Positions 45,054 to 53,719 of a stretch of 64,000 nt of DNA are shown here, in pieces; positions within the stretch are counted from its first letter, which is position 1; each line of letters begins with the position of its first letter. Made by a program: the position numbers and the translations under genes. The notes below the pieces were generated by a model that did not search any database, was not told where the DNA came from, and saw only the letters and a program-made list of their open reading frames with translations. This DNA is from Synechococcus sp. CS-1328 (lineage in GTDB: Bacteria; Cyanobacteriota; Cyanobacteriia; PCC-6307; Cyanobiaceae), in the NCBI RefSeq assembly GCF_025128095.1, contig NZ_JAHLYT010000071.1:310001-374000 (forward strand). The letters run 5' to 3'.

Positions 45054-45125
45054 CGCACCTCGTGGGATCGGGGCTGCCGGATCAGGGCGGCGGGATCGGG
45101 CCAATCGATGATCCTGCCACTCCGC

Positions 45126-46055
45126 TCAGGTCAACCCCCGATCACCGGCGAACAGGTAGCGCAGCAGGCTGAGTAGCAGCACCGCCAGGAAGAGGGCCAG
45201 ACCCACCGTGCAGGCGTAGCTGATCTCCAGCTCGGCGAAGGCCTGGTCGTAGACGTAATACACCAGGGTGCGGGTGGAATCGGCCGGGCCGCCCTGGGTC
45301 ATCAGGTAGACCTCCTCGAACACCTTGGTGGCGGCGATCGCCGAAATCACCGCCACGAGGGTGAGGTAGGGGCGTAGCAGCGGCAGGGTGATGTCGAGAT
45401 GCTTGCGCCAGCCAGTGCTTCCATCGAGTTCGGCGGCCTCGTAGAGATCGGTGGGGATGCCCTGCAGACCCGCCAGGAAGATCACCATGTAGTAGCCGAG
45501 GCCCTTCCAGAGGGTCACGAGCATCACCGAGGGCAGGGCCAGCGCAGGCGACGACAGAAAAGCGATCGGCGAGAAGCGCTCCCCCAGCAGGGCCACCAGC
45601 CAGCCATTGATCAGGCCGTTCTCGGCATAGAGCCAGCGGAAGGCGATCGCCGCCACCACGATCGACACCAGTACCGGTGTGTAGAAAGCGGCGCGAAACC
45701 AATGGATGCCCGGCAAGGACTGGTTGACCAGAACGGCCAGGGCGAGGGCACCGAGCACGATCGGCGGCACTACCCCCACCAGGTAGAGGAAGGTGGTGCC
45801 GCTCACCCGGAAGAACATCGGATCGACGAGCAGGCGGCGCAGGTTGGCCAGGCCGATGAACTGCAGCGGCTCGTTCACATCCAGCCCCGACTGGGTGAAG
45901 CTCATCAGCAGCGCCATCGCCGCTGGGATCAGCACCGACAACGCCAGCAGCAGCAGCGCCGGCGCCAGGAAGCCCCAGGCGCTGCGGGCACCGGTCCCCG
46001 GAGCAGAGGCGGCGGCCGGCGGCCTTGGGGAATCCTGAGGGAAAGACCGTGTCAT
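45126..46055 (-). CDS. Sugar-type ABC transporter permease (MalF/UgpA family)
   Basis: A 309-residue inner-membrane permease with six hydrophobic helices, starting WGFLAPALLLLALSVLIPAA. The EAA coupling loop reads YEAAELDGSTGWRKHLDITL, with TLPLLRPYL, which is decisive for the binding-protein-dependent sugar permease family. In cyanobacteria such permeases serve glucosylglycerol or other sugars. The second permease, ATPase and binding protein are not beside it. The frame continues far upstream as a non-coding antisense of recQ. The true start is the ATG at 46055, only nine bases from the recQ start. Confidence 0.88.
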   Translation of the reverse strand: MTRSFPQDSPRPPAAASAPGTGARSAWGFLAPALLLLALSVLIPAAMALLMSFTQSGLDVNEPLQFIGLANLRRLLVDPMFFRVSGTTFLYLVGVVPPIVLGALALAVLVNQSLPGIHWFRAAFYTPVLVSIVVAAIAFRWLYAENGLINGWLVALLGERFSPIAFLSSPALALPSVMLVTLWKGLGYYMVIFLAGLQGIPTDLYEAAELDGSTGWRKHLDITLPLLRPYLTLVAVISAIAATKVFEEVYLMTQGGPADSTRTLVYYVYDQAFAELEISYACTVGLALFLAVLLLSLLRYLFAGDRGLT

Positions 46056-46064
46056 GGCGCCATT

Positions 46065-48026
46065 GTGGAAGAGAGCAACGAACTGACCGCAAGCGTGTCG
46101 CAGGGCAACGACAAGGTGGAGGGTGCGGACCTGGCCGAAGGAGCTGCTCGTTGCGCAGCCAGTTCCGCTGACTGGGGCGCTGACCGGGGCGCAGTCGCTG
46201 ATCCGCTGCAGGTGCTGCAGCAGGTGTTTGGCTACGCCAGCTTCCGCGGGCCCCAGGAGGCGATCGTGCGCCACGTGATCGACGGTGGCTCGGCCCTGGT
46301 GCTGATGCCGACCGGCGGTGGCAAATCCCTCTGCTTTCAGATCCCGGCCCTGTGCCGGCCGGGGCTGGCGGTGGTGGTCTCGCCCCTGATCGCCCTGATG
46401 CAGGACCAGGTGGAGGCGCTGCGTCAGGCCGGTGTGGCGGCGGCGGCGCTCCACTCTGCCCTCGATCCCCAGGAGAGCGCCTCCCTCTGGCGCCAGCTGA
46501 ACGAGGGGACGCTGGATCTGCTGTACGTCTCTCCGGAGCGGCTGCTGAACGGTGACCTGCTGGAACGGCTGGCGGAGCGACAGCTGGCCCTGTTCGCCAT
46601 CGATGAAGCCCACTGCGTCTCCCAGTGGGGACACGACTTCCGGCCCGAGTACATCCAGCTGGGGATCCTGGCGGACCGCTTCCCGCAGGTGCCCAGGCTG
46701 GCCCTGACCGCCACCGCCGATCCCCGCACCCGTGAGGAGATCGTCGAACGGCTGGGCCTGCAGCAGGGTCGGGTGTTCCTGGCCAGTTTCGATCGGCCCA
46801 ACATCCGCTATCTGCTGCGGGGCAAGGAGGAGCCGAAGGCCCAGTTGCTGCGGTTTCTGGAGGAGCACCGCGGCGATTCCGGCATCGTCTATGCCCGCTC
46901 GCGCAGCCGGGTGGACCAGCTGGCGGCGGCGCTGCAGGGGGCCGGCTTCAACGCCGTGGGCTATCACGCCGGCATGGAGGCCGCTGCCCGCAGTGCTGCC
47001 CTGGATCGCTTCCGCCGCGGCAGCGGTGTGGTGGTGGTGGCCACGATCGCCTTCGGCATGGGCATCGACAAACCGGACGTGCGCTTCGTGGCCCACGTGG
47101 ATCTGCCCAAGAGCCTGGAGGCCTACTACCAGGAGACGGGCCGGGCCGGCCGCGATGGCCTGCCGGCGGTGGCCTGGATGATCCACGGCCCCGGCGATGT
47201 GCCCCAGCTGCGCCGCTTCATCGACGACTCCGAAGCCCCTTTGGCCCAGAAACGGATCGAGCACGGCAAGCTCGACGCCCTGATCGGCTTCACCGAGGCC
47301 GCCAGCTGCCGCCGCCAGGTGCTGCTGCGCCACTTCGGCGAAGCGCTGGATCAGCCCTGCGGCAACTGCGACGCCTGCCTCGAACCCCAGACCCGCCATG
47401 ACGTGACGGTGGCAGCCCAGAAACTGCTCTCGGCGGTGCACCGCACCGGCCACCGCTTCGGCGCCGCCCACCTGGTGGATGTGCTGCTGGGGGCCAGCAC
47501 CGAACGGATCCGCAGCCTCGGCCACGACAGCCTCAGCGTCTACGGCATCGGCACGGAGCTCGACAAGGAACAGTGGCGAGCCCTCATCCGCCAGCTCGGT
47601 GCCCTGGGCCTGCTGCAGCCGGTGCCGGAGGGCCACGGCGGCCTGCGCTGGGGGGCCGAGAACGCCGTGCGGCCGGTGCTGCGCGGTGAGACACCCCTGG
47701 AGTTGCCCCTGCCACCGCCACGCAAGGAGCGGCGGCGCAGCAGCGGCCGCAGCAGCTCGGCGGGGGCGGCCGCTTCCACGGACTGGGGCGAGGCCGATCC
47801 GCAGCTGGCGGCGGCCCTGAAGAGCTGGCGCACCGACCAGGCCCGCCAGCAGGGGGTGCCTCCCTATGTGGTGTTCCATGACCGCACCCTGCTGGAGCTC
47901 GCCGCCCGCCGGCCCAGCAGCCTGGCGGAACTGGGCAGCGTCGGTGGCATCGGCGCCGCCAAGCTGGAGCGTTACGGCGCCGCCCTGCTGGAGCTGCTGG
48001 ACTCCTGCGCCAGCCCGCCGCCGTAG
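46065..48026 (+). CDS. recQ: ATP-dependent DNA helicase RecQ
   Basis: 3'-5' DNA helicase in recombination and repair. Walker [20 protein letters not shown] motif [20 protein letters not shown], motif [15 protein letters not shown]. The RecQ zinc cysteines are in [13 protein letters not shown] and [12 protein letters not shown], then RQC and a C-terminal HRDC domain ([19 protein letters not shown]). I use the GTG at 46065 (653 aa); the helicase proper begins near residue 47, so later starts such as the GTG at 46095 are possible. Divergent from the permease with a 9-base spacer, and followed by aroB 29 bases later. Confidence 0.95.
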   Translation: MEESNELTASVSQGNDKVEGADLAEGAARCAASSADWGADRGAVADPLQVLQQVFGYASFRGPQEAIVRHVIDGGSALVLMPTGGGKSLCFQIPALCRPGLAVVVSPLIALMQDQVEALRQAGVAAAALHSALDPQESASLWRQLNEGTLDLLYVSPERLLNGDLLERLAERQLALFAIDEAHCVSQWGHDFRPEYIQLGILADRFPQVPRLALTATADPRTREEIVERLGLQQGRVFLASFDRPNIRYLLRGKEEPKAQLLRFLEEHRGDSGIVYARSRSRVDQLAAALQGAGFNAVGYHAGMEAAARSAALDRFRRGSGVVVVATIAFGMGIDKPDVRFVAHVDLPKSLEAYYQETGRAGRDGLPAVAWMIHGPGDVPQLRRFIDDSEAPLAQKRIEHGKLDALIGFTEAASCRRQVLLRHFGEALDQPCGNCDACLEPQTRHDVTVAAQKLLSAVHRTGHRFGAAHLVDVLLGASTERIRSLGHDSLSVYGIGTELDKEQWRALIRQLGALGLLQPVPEGHGGLRWGAENAVRPVLRGETPLELPLPPPRKERRRSSGRSSSAGAAASTDWGEADPQLAAALKSWRTDQARQQGVPPYVVFHDRTLLELAARRPSSLAELGSVGGIGAAKLERYGAALLELLDSCASPPP

Positions 48027-48055
48027 CCTCAGGGCCCATCAGCCGCGCCACCGCG

Positions 48056-49240
48056 ATGAGCACCGCCCTCCAGCCCCTGCGCACGATCGAGGTGGCCCTG
48101 GAGCAGAACGGTTACCCGGTGGTGATCGGCGCAGGCGCCCTGGAGCTGCTTGGGGAGCAGATTCTCGAGTGTGGGGTCAGGGCCGGCACCAAGGTGCTGG
48201 TGGTGACCAATCCGGTGGTACAGGAGCACTACGGCGCCACCGCCCTGGCGAGCCTGTCGGCCGCCGGCTTCGAGGCCAGCACCCTGGTGATCGAAGCCGG
48301 CGAAGACCAGAAGACTCCCGCCACCGTGGCCCTGATCCACGACGCCGCCTTCGCCCGCAAGCTGGAGCGCGGCTCGCTGATCGTGGCCCTCGGCGGCGGC
48401 GTGGTGGGCGACATGGCCGGCTTCGCGGCCGCCACCTGGCTGCGGGGCATCGCCGTGGTGCAGGTGCCCACCACCCTGCTGGCGATGGTCGATGCGGCGA
48501 TCGGCGGCAAGACCGGCGTCAACCACGCCGGCGGCAAGAACCTGATCGGCGCCTTCCACCAGCCGAAGCTGGTGCTGATCGATCCGCTCACCCTGGCCAC
48601 CCTGCCCGAGCGGGAGTTCCGGGCGGGCATGGCCGAGGTGATCAAGTACGGCGTGATCGGCGATCCCGAGTTGTTCAGGGCCTTGGAGGCCGCCGCCGCC
48701 GCCCCGGTCGGTCCTGCACCCGCAGGTCTGGCCAGCCGCGAGGCGGTGGGTCCGGCCCTGCTCGACACGCTGCTGCTGCGCTCCGCCGCCGCCAAAGCGC
48801 GCGTGGTGGCCGCCGACGAGCGGGAAGGGGGCCTGCGGGCGATCCTCAACTACGGCCACACCCTCGGCCATGTGGTGGAGACCCTCAGCGGCTACGGCAC
48901 CTACCTGCACGGCGAGGCGGTGGGGCTGGGGATGCTGGCCGCCGGCGCCATTGCCGTGGAGCGTGGTCTGTGGAGCGCAGACGACCAGGAGCGGCAGCGC
49001 CACCTGATCGCCGCCGCCCAGCTGCCCCTGGCCTGGCCGTCACTGGAGCCGCAGGCGGTGCTCGCCTGCCTGCAGGGCGACAAGAAGGTGAAGGAGGGCC
49101 GCGTGCGGTTCGTGCTGCCCACGGCGATCGGCACGGTGGAGATCCGCGACGACGTGGACACCGCCACGATCCTGGCGGCCCTGGATCGGATCGCCACACC
49201 GGAGCCGGTGGGTTCACCGGAGCTGATCAGGGCTGCTTGA
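48056..49240 (+). CDS. aroB: 3-dehydroquinate synthase
   Basis: Second step of the shikimate pathway, NAD and metal dependent cyclisation of DAHP. Motifs [51 protein letters not shown] and the metal histidines in [11 protein letters not shown] and [10 protein letters not shown]. 394 residues; a small Ala/Pro-rich insert lies around residues 210-235. The last five codons (LIRAA and stop) fall inside the first unit of a 14-bp tandem repeat, so the C-terminus is repeat-derived. Confidence 0.96.
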   Translation: MSTALQPLRTIEVALEQNGYPVVIGAGALELLGEQILECGVRAGTKVLVVTNPVVQEHYGATALASLSAAGFEASTLVIEAGEDQKTPATVALIHDAAFARKLERGSLIVALGGGVVGDMAGFAAATWLRGIAVVQVPTTLLAMVDAAIGGKTGVNHAGGKNLIGAFHQPKLVLIDPLTLATLPEREFRAGMAEVIKYGVIGDPELFRALEAAAAAPVGPAPAGLASREAVGPALLDTLLLRSAAAKARVVAADEREGGLRAILNYGHTLGHVVETLSGYGTYLHGEAVGLGMLAAGAIAVERGLWSADDQERQRHLIAAAQLPLAWPSLEPQAVLACLQGDKKVKEGRVRFVLPTAIGTVEIRDDVDTATILAALDRIATPEPVGSPELIRAA

Positions 49241-49404
49241 TGAGTGCCGTTTGATCAGGGCTGCTTGATCCGAGCAGCTTGATCAGGGCTGCTTGATCAG
49301 GGCTGCTTGATCAGAGCAGCTTGATCAGCTCCCCTTGATCACCTCCCCTTGATCAGCTCCGATGGATCCGTTCTGATTGATCCGTTCTGATTGATCAGCG
49401 CCTG
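49223..49404 (+). repeat. Thirteen-unit 14-bp tandem repeat (TTGATCAGGGCTGC type)
   Basis: Thirteen contiguous 14-base units from 49223. Units 3, 5 and 6 are identical (TTGATCAGGGCTGC), and unit 1 differs only in its first base. Others vary mainly in the last eight bases, for example TTGATCAGCTCCCC (unit 8) and TTGATCCGTTCTGA (unit 12). The 5' half TTGATC is kept in all but units 2 and 11. Several units contain the palindrome TGATCA. The array spans the aroB stop codon and runs to 65 bases before the next gene. Confidence 0.95.
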
Positions 49405-49468
49405 TTGGTGATCAGCAACACTCAACATCGGCCTGGGCTTTTTAGGGTCTGGCAAAGCGATCGGAACC

Positions 49469-50128
49469 ATGACCCTGGCGGTGAGCGGCGCTTCCGGCAA
49501 GACCGGTTGGCGGGTGGTGCAGGAAGCCCTGAGACGCGGCCAGGCGGTGCGGGCGATCGTGCGCCCCGATTCCCAGGTGCCTGCTGGGCTTGAGGGGGCG
49601 GAGGTGGTGCGGCTGCAGCTCCACGATCAGGCCGCCCTTGCGGCGGCACTCAGCGGCTGCGACGCCCTGGTGATCGCCACCGGCGCCCGGCCATCGGTGG
49701 ATCTGTTCGGTCCATTGAAGGTGGACGCCCTGGCGATCCGGCACCAGATCGCCGCCTGCCGCGACGCCGATGTGCCACGGGTGGTGCTGGTGAGTTCGCT
49801 CTGCGCCGGCCGCTGGCTGCACCCGCTCAACCTGTTCGGCCTGATTCTGGTGTGGAAACGGCTCGGTGAGACCTGGCTGGAAAGCAGCGGCCTCAACTGG
49901 ACCGTGATCCGGCCCGGGGGGCTGAGCGAGCGGGAGGAGGGTCTGGAGAGCGAGGGTGTGCGGTTCAGCGGCCCCGACGAGCAGGAGAGCGACAGCATTC
50001 CCCGGCGGCTGGTGGCCAAGGTGTGCCTCGAGGCCCTCGACACCCCGGCCAGCATCGGCCGCATCGTGGAGATCACCAGCAGCGCCGGCCTGCCGCCCCA
50101 GACCCTGAGCGCCTGGCTGAGGCCCTGA
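49469..50128 (+). CDS. NAD(P)-binding NmrA/Ycf39-like reductase family protein
   Basis: A 219-residue Rossmann protein of the atypical SDR group. N-terminal AVSGASGKTGWRVVQEALRRG, then CDALVIATGARPS, VLVSSLCAGRW and the segment LNWTVIRPGGLSEREEG. It lacks the catalytic YxxxK of classical SDRs, as is usual in this subgroup; its members act as NAD(P) sensors, isomerases or assembly factors. It starts 65 bases after the tandem repeat array. The function remains open. Confidence 0.82.
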   Translation: MTLAVSGASGKTGWRVVQEALRRGQAVRAIVRPDSQVPAGLEGAEVVRLQLHDQAALAAALSGCDALVIATGARPSVDLFGPLKVDALAIRHQIAACRDADVPRVVLVSSLCAGRWLHPLNLFGLILVWKRLGETWLESSGLNWTVIRPGGLSEREEGLESEGVRFSGPDEQESDSIPRRLVAKVCLEALDTPASIGRIVEITSSAGLPPQTLSAWLRP

Positions 50129-50188
50129 GAGAGCAGCGGTCTCTCAGGCTGAGCTTCCGGAGGGCATGGGGCTCAGGGCTGCTGCGGC

Positions 50189-51433
50189 TCAGGGATGACA
50201 CAAAAAGGCTGGGGCAGGCAACGCGCCCGGCTCGCCCTTGCTGAAGGCCAACCAGCGGAAATCGCCGAGGGCGTGGGGATCGACCAGCCGCAGCAAGGCC
50301 TCGCGGCGGGCCAATAAGCCGGCCAGATCGGCGCCGCTGCCCTGCTGCAGGCCATGCAGCCGTTCGGCAAGGCCCAAGGCCAGCAAGGCCTCGCCCTGGC
50401 GGCACTGCCCCAGGGGCTGCCATCCCTCCGCCAGGGCCGCCGCCTCGACGCTCTCGAGGCAGAGATGGGCGGTGAGATCCCACTGGCCAGGGTCCCGCAG
50501 CGGATCGGCGCTGGCCGTCTGGTCGCGGTAGGCCATCAGGGTGCCGTCCTGGCGGTGGGGGGCGTAGTAGCGGCGGGCCTCGAGGGCGTAATCAATCACC
50601 AGCAGCCGGCCCCGACTCAGGCCTGCGGCACAGCTGCGCAGCCAGGGGGCCAGCTCGGGATGCAGCTCCGTGCACCAACCAGCAGGCAGGGGCGGAACGG
50701 CGGGGCCGGCAGCGGCGTCGCTGGCCCTGGGCTGGAGCCCCAGGGCTGCGAGTTGCGCGAGAGCCTCTGGCTCCAGGGGTTCGCCGGGCTCCAGCCGCAG
50801 CGCGAGCCCAGCGCTGCCCCCCTCGTGCAGGGCCACCACCTGCTGGCGCCAGAGGGCCCCGTCCCAGACGATCCGATCCACCGCCAGGGCATCAAGCACC
50901 TCGTGGGCCAGCACCACCCCCTGAAGCGGCCGCGCCGCCAGCTGCTCGAAGCTGGCCCAGCGCAGCGGCAGGCTGAGGCCCTCGAGCTGGCGGCGCTGGC
51001 GCTCGACCATGCCGGCATTGGGCTCCACCAGCACCAGTTCGGTGCGGGCCGCCAGCTGGGGCCAGTGCTGCTGCAGTGCTTCGGCCAGCTGGCGGGCCAA
51101 CTGACCCTCGCCGGGGCCCGTTTCCACCAGGGCCAGGGGCCCACTGGCCTGGGCCGCCAGTTCCTCCAGCCAGGCGGCCAGCTGGGGAGCCAGCAGCGCC
51201 GCGAATTCGCCCCCCAGGGAGGGGGCTGTGGCGAAATCACCGCGGGGACCGATGCGCAGATGGCCGCTGCCATAGGCCCCGTGCTCGGGATCGTGCAGCG
51301 CCCAGGCCATGAAGGTGCGGAAGGGCACCGAACCGGCGGCGCTACGCAGCCGCTCCAGCAGCCAGGCCGGCGGTGGGGAAGCCGCTGAATCGGAACGGGC
51401 GGAGGCGGGCCGGGGAGCGGGGGGGCGGGTCAC
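50189..51433 (-). CDS. SAM-dependent methyltransferase, NDUFAF7-like (COG1565)
   Basis: A 414-residue protein of the class I methyltransferase fold. The family N-terminus is RTFMAWALHDPEHGAYGSG then GDFATAPSLGGEFAALLAPQ; SAM motif I is LVETGPGEGQLARQLAEAL; later come HEVLDALAVDRI and LLVIDYALEARRYY. In mitochondria the homologue methylates an arginine in complex I. In cyanobacteria an NDH-1 target is conceivable but not shown. The start is the GTG at 51433; the frame is open further upstream only as antisense of the next gene. Confidence 0.85.
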   Translation of the reverse strand: MTRPPAPRPASARSDSAASPPPAWLLERLRSAAGSVPFRTFMAWALHDPEHGAYGSGHLRIGPRGDFATAPSLGGEFAALLAPQLAAWLEELAAQASGPLALVETGPGEGQLARQLAEALQQHWPQLAARTELVLVEPNAGMVERQRRQLEGLSLPLRWASFEQLAARPLQGVVLAHEVLDALAVDRIVWDGALWRQQVVALHEGGSAGLALRLEPGEPLEPEALAQLAALGLQPRASDAAAGPAVPPLPAGWCTELHPELAPWLRSCAAGLSRGRLLVIDYALEARRYYAPHRQDGTLMAYRDQTASADPLRDPGQWDLTAHLCLESVEAAALAEGWQPLGQCRQGEALLALGLAERLHGLQQGSGADLAGLLARREALLRLVDPHALGDFRWLAFSKGEPGALPAPAFLCHP

Positions 51434-51481
51434 GTCAGCCGGCCTGGACGGAGAGAATGCAGAGCTACTGAAGCAGTCGGC

Positions 51482-52459
51482 ATGGGCAGCATCGAGACGA
51501 TCGGGGCTGAGGGGATCGGGGCTGAGGGGATCGGGGCTGAGGGGATCGGGGCCAAGAGGATCGGGCCTGAGAGCATCCGGCAGGAAAAGAACACCCGGCT
51601 GGACCAGAAGCGTGACCGTGGAACCCTGCGGCAGCGGCTGTCGGGGTTGGCGCTGGGCCTGTTGCTGCTGCTGGGAACCTTGGGGTTCGCCGGCCTCGCC
51701 GCCGCGCCGGCCTTCGCCTACGACAACCCGGATCTGCTGCCCGATCACCCCACCCCGGTGATCGATCTGGCCAAGGCCCTCACCGACCAGCAGCGCAGCA
51801 GCCTCGAGCAGCAGCTCGAGGGCTTCGAGCAGAGCAGCGGCTGGAAGCTGCGGGTGCTGACCCAGTACGAGCGCACACCGGGGCTGGCGGTGCGGGATTT
51901 CTGGGATCTGGATGAGCGCAGCCTGCTGCTGGTGGCCGATCCCCGCGGCGGCAACCTGCTCAACTTCAATGTGGGTGAAGCCCTGTTCGCCCTGATGCCG
52001 CGCACCTTCTGGGTGGAGCTGCAGACCCGCTACGGCAACCAGTACTACGTGCGCGATCACGGCGAAGACGGCGCCATCGTGGATGCGCTCACCGCAGTGG
52101 AGGGCTGCCTGGAACGGGGCGGTTGTCAGGTGGTGCCGGGCCTGCCTCGCGAGCAATGGCTGCTCACCCTCTCCACCTCCATCCTTGGCGGCGTGATTGC
52201 GGGAATCGCGGCCTATCCCCGCAAGGAGGGGCGCCGGGTGGAATGGGCCTGGGTGATGCTGCTCTCTCCCCTGTGGCTGATCCTGTTCGGCGCCCTGGGG
52301 CTGGGGCCGGTAGTGACCCGCACCAGTGATCTGCTGCCGGTGGCCCGCAACACCCTGGCTTTCCTCGGTGCTGCCGTTGCGGCTTATCAGATCGCCGGCG
52401 CCACCATCGGTCGCCACAAATTGCCTGCGGATGGGCCCGATTCCGGCTCAGACACCTGA
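51482..52459 (+). CDS. TPM-domain membrane protein (Psb32/TLP18.3-like) with repeat-built N-terminus
   Basis: A 325-residue exported protein. Residues ~5-34 are repeats of IGAEG, then a signal/anchor segment (LSGLALGLLLLLGTLGFAG, ending APAFA, residues 52-79). A TPM domain follows (~90-215; PTPVIDLAKALTDQQRSSLE, TPGLAVRDFWDL). Three C-terminal helices complete it (ILGGVIAGIAAY, VMLLSPLWLILFGALGLG, TLAFLGAAVAAYQIAG). TPM proteins of this kind assist photosystem II repair in cyanobacteria and plants. No in-frame ATG or GTG exists between the repeat and the hydrophobic segment, so the ATG at 51482 is the only standard start. Confidence 0.8.
   Translation: MGSIETIGAEGIGAEGIGAEGIGAKRIGPESIRQEKNTRLDQKRDRGTLRQRLSGLALGLLLLLGTLGFAGLAAAPAFAYDNPDLLPDHPTPVIDLAKALTDQQRSSLEQQLEGFEQSSGWKLRVLTQYERTPGLAVRDFWDLDERSLLLVADPRGGNLLNFNVGEALFALMPRTFWVELQTRYGNQYYVRDHGEDGAIVDALTAVEGCLERGGCQVVPGLPREQWLLTLSTSILGGVIAGIAAYPRKEGRRVEWAWVMLLSPLWLILFGALGLGPVVTRTSDLLPVARNTLAFLGAAVAAYQIAGATIGRHKLPADGPDSGSDT
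51500..51574 (+). repeat. 15-bp tandem repeat at the 5' end of the TPM gene
   Basis: Three identical units ATCGGGGCTGAGGGG (51500-51544), then two diverged units (51545-51559 and 51560-51574). The period is a multiple of three, so copy-number change keeps the frame; the units encode IGAEG. The array also lies 67 bases upstream of the divergent methyltransferase gene. Confidence 0.92.
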
Positions 52460-52503
52460 GCCGGACGGACTGCTGCCTCAGTTCCGGATTTCTGCCTCGG
52501 ATC

Positions 52504-52542
52504 AAAAAAACCGGCAGCGCCAGTGGAGTTGGCGTGCCGGTT
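52504..52542 (-). terminator. Terminator of the muramidase gene
   Basis: Long stem AACCGGCA...TGCCGGTT continued by CGCCA/TGGCG with one bulge (52509-52542), followed on the minus strand by seven T residues. It lies about 37 bases after the stop codon at 52580 and could also serve the TPM gene less efficiently. Confidence 0.85.
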
Positions 52543-52579
52543 CAGAACGGGAAGGAACGGTCTGGCGAAGGTTTGACGC

Positions 52580-53335
52580 TCAACGCGCCGAGCCCACGGC
52601 CTCAAGGCGGCACTGCAGGGAGTCGTCGTCGCAGGCGGGACTGGCGGGAGCTGAGGCCAGTTGCAGCTCACTCTGCTGTTCGCTGCGCAGACGGGCCAGG
52701 TTGTCTTCGTAGAAGCGCCTGAGGTCGTTGTAGCGCTTCACGGGTTGGCCGTAGAAGCTGGCACCCGCCATGGTGGGGAAGGACGCCCACTCCGGAGCGA
52801 GCTTGGCCACCAGTTGCGGGCTCAGGTCACCCTGATCAGCCAGGGCCAGGGCCCCACGGCGCTGCACCAGGAAAATGGCGGCCTGGTCCTGGGCCTGGGC
52901 ATTGAAACCCACCAGGCCGAGGGCCTGACTGGCCATCGTCCAGGTGAAGGGCATGAACTGGTAGGCACCGGCGGCGGCACTGGCGTAACGGGCCGAGCGC
53001 ACCACGCGGTTGGGATGGCGCTCAAGGCTGTCCATCAGCCCACCACCAAACATGATCCAATAGCCGAGATCACCACCGTTTGCCCAGGTGCCCTCCGCAT
53101 AGCGGATCGTGTTGAGCAGGGCGCGGCGCTCAGGGGTGATGGCGTAGGTGGCCGGAGCCGGCGGCGGGGTCGACGGCAGCACCATCCGGGTGGAAATGCG
53201 GGGCGCCGGAGCCTGCGGCAGGGAACTCCAGGGATCGGTGACTTCGGTGGCTCTTGCCGGGGCTGACAGGACAGCGGCGCTGGCAGAACCCAACAACGAA
53301 AGGGCCGAGATCAGGGAGAAGGAGCGACGAAGCAA
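52580..53335 (-). CDS. Exported GH104-like muramidase/lytic transglycosylase
   Basis: Peptidoglycan-cleaving enzyme fold. The catalytic region begins RALLNTIRYAEGTWANGGD (Glu in RYAEGT is the likely general acid) and continues FGGGLMDSLERHPN, RYASAAAGAYQFMPFTW and GFNAQAQDQAAIFLVQRRG. This is the pattern of phage-lambda-lysozyme-like GH104 enzymes. A signal peptide (LRRSFSLISALSLLGSASAA) precedes a Pro-rich linker. No ATG or GTG stands at the right place. I take the TTG at 53335; the frame is open to an ATG at 53521, but the extra 62 residues look non-coding. The C-terminus holds two cysteines (SPACDDDSLQC). Confidence 0.75.
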   Translation of the reverse strand: MLRRSFSLISALSLLGSASAAVLSAPARATEVTDPWSSLPQAPAPRISTRMVLPSTPPPAPATYAITPERRALLNTIRYAEGTWANGGDLGYWIMFGGGLMDSLERHPNRVVRSARYASAAAGAYQFMPFTWTMASQALGLVGFNAQAQDQAAIFLVQRRGALALADQGDLSPQLVAKLAPEWASFPTMAGASFYGQPVKRYNDLRRFYEDNLARLRSEQQSELQLASAPASPACDDDSLQCRLEAVGSAR

Positions 53336-53719
53336 AACGGATGCAGCGAAGGACAGGTCAAGGCAGGGCAAGGAAGCAAATCCCTTAGCCGTGGAATGGC
53401 GCAGTCCGCATGACGCATCACGCGGAAATGAAGAAAAGGGAATAGGGAAAGGCTGGAATAAACAGGTGAACCTTACTTGTTGGCAGATTGAGATCGAGAG
53501 ATGGGCCGAATCCAGAAGCAACCTGCCGATCCATCGCCGGCGGATGACTCCGAGATCAACCTGGAAGCATGAGACTCAATGCGGCGCCAATTTGGCTAAC
53601 GACGGCCCCGAACGCGATCGTGATCGTGACGGTCGCACGAGTGTCCACTCGTATCAGAAACGACAGCGCGGCATTCAAAGCACCGTCCTGACAGGATTTC
53701 GGGGGTTTGAGGGTACAGA
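53336..53719. other. Intergenic region upstream of the muramidase
   Basis: About 380 bases with no gene I can support. The first part is the in-frame upstream extension of the muramidase frame, without protein-like composition. The second part is mixed sequence with several scattered GATC motifs. It should contain the muramidase promoter. No strong hairpin was seen. Confidence 0.45.

Noticed and set aside
45054-45125. 6S RNA gene upstream of purK
   Set aside because: The spacer is only 72 bases, too short for a 6S RNA of roughly 180 bases, and has no matching structure.
45399-46064. Plus-strand open frame ahead of recQ
   Set aside because: Antisense of the ABC permease with Gln/Arg/His-rich composition and no family features; recQ homology starts later.
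46056-47879. Very long minus-strand open frame opposite recQ
   Set aside because: It is an extension of the ABC permease frame with Ala/Gly/His-rich, motif-free sequence, and it is fully antisense to a well-supported helicase. High GC makes stop-free shadow frames common.
49223-49404. CRISPR array
   Set aside because: Units are 14 bases with no spacers and no cas genes nearby; it is a simple tandem repeat.
51434-52417. Minus-strand open frame continuing upstream of the methyltransferase
   Set aside because: It is antisense to the TPM-domain gene and shows repeat-derived Pro-Asp-Leu strings. The methyltransferase homology begins only after the GTG at 51433.
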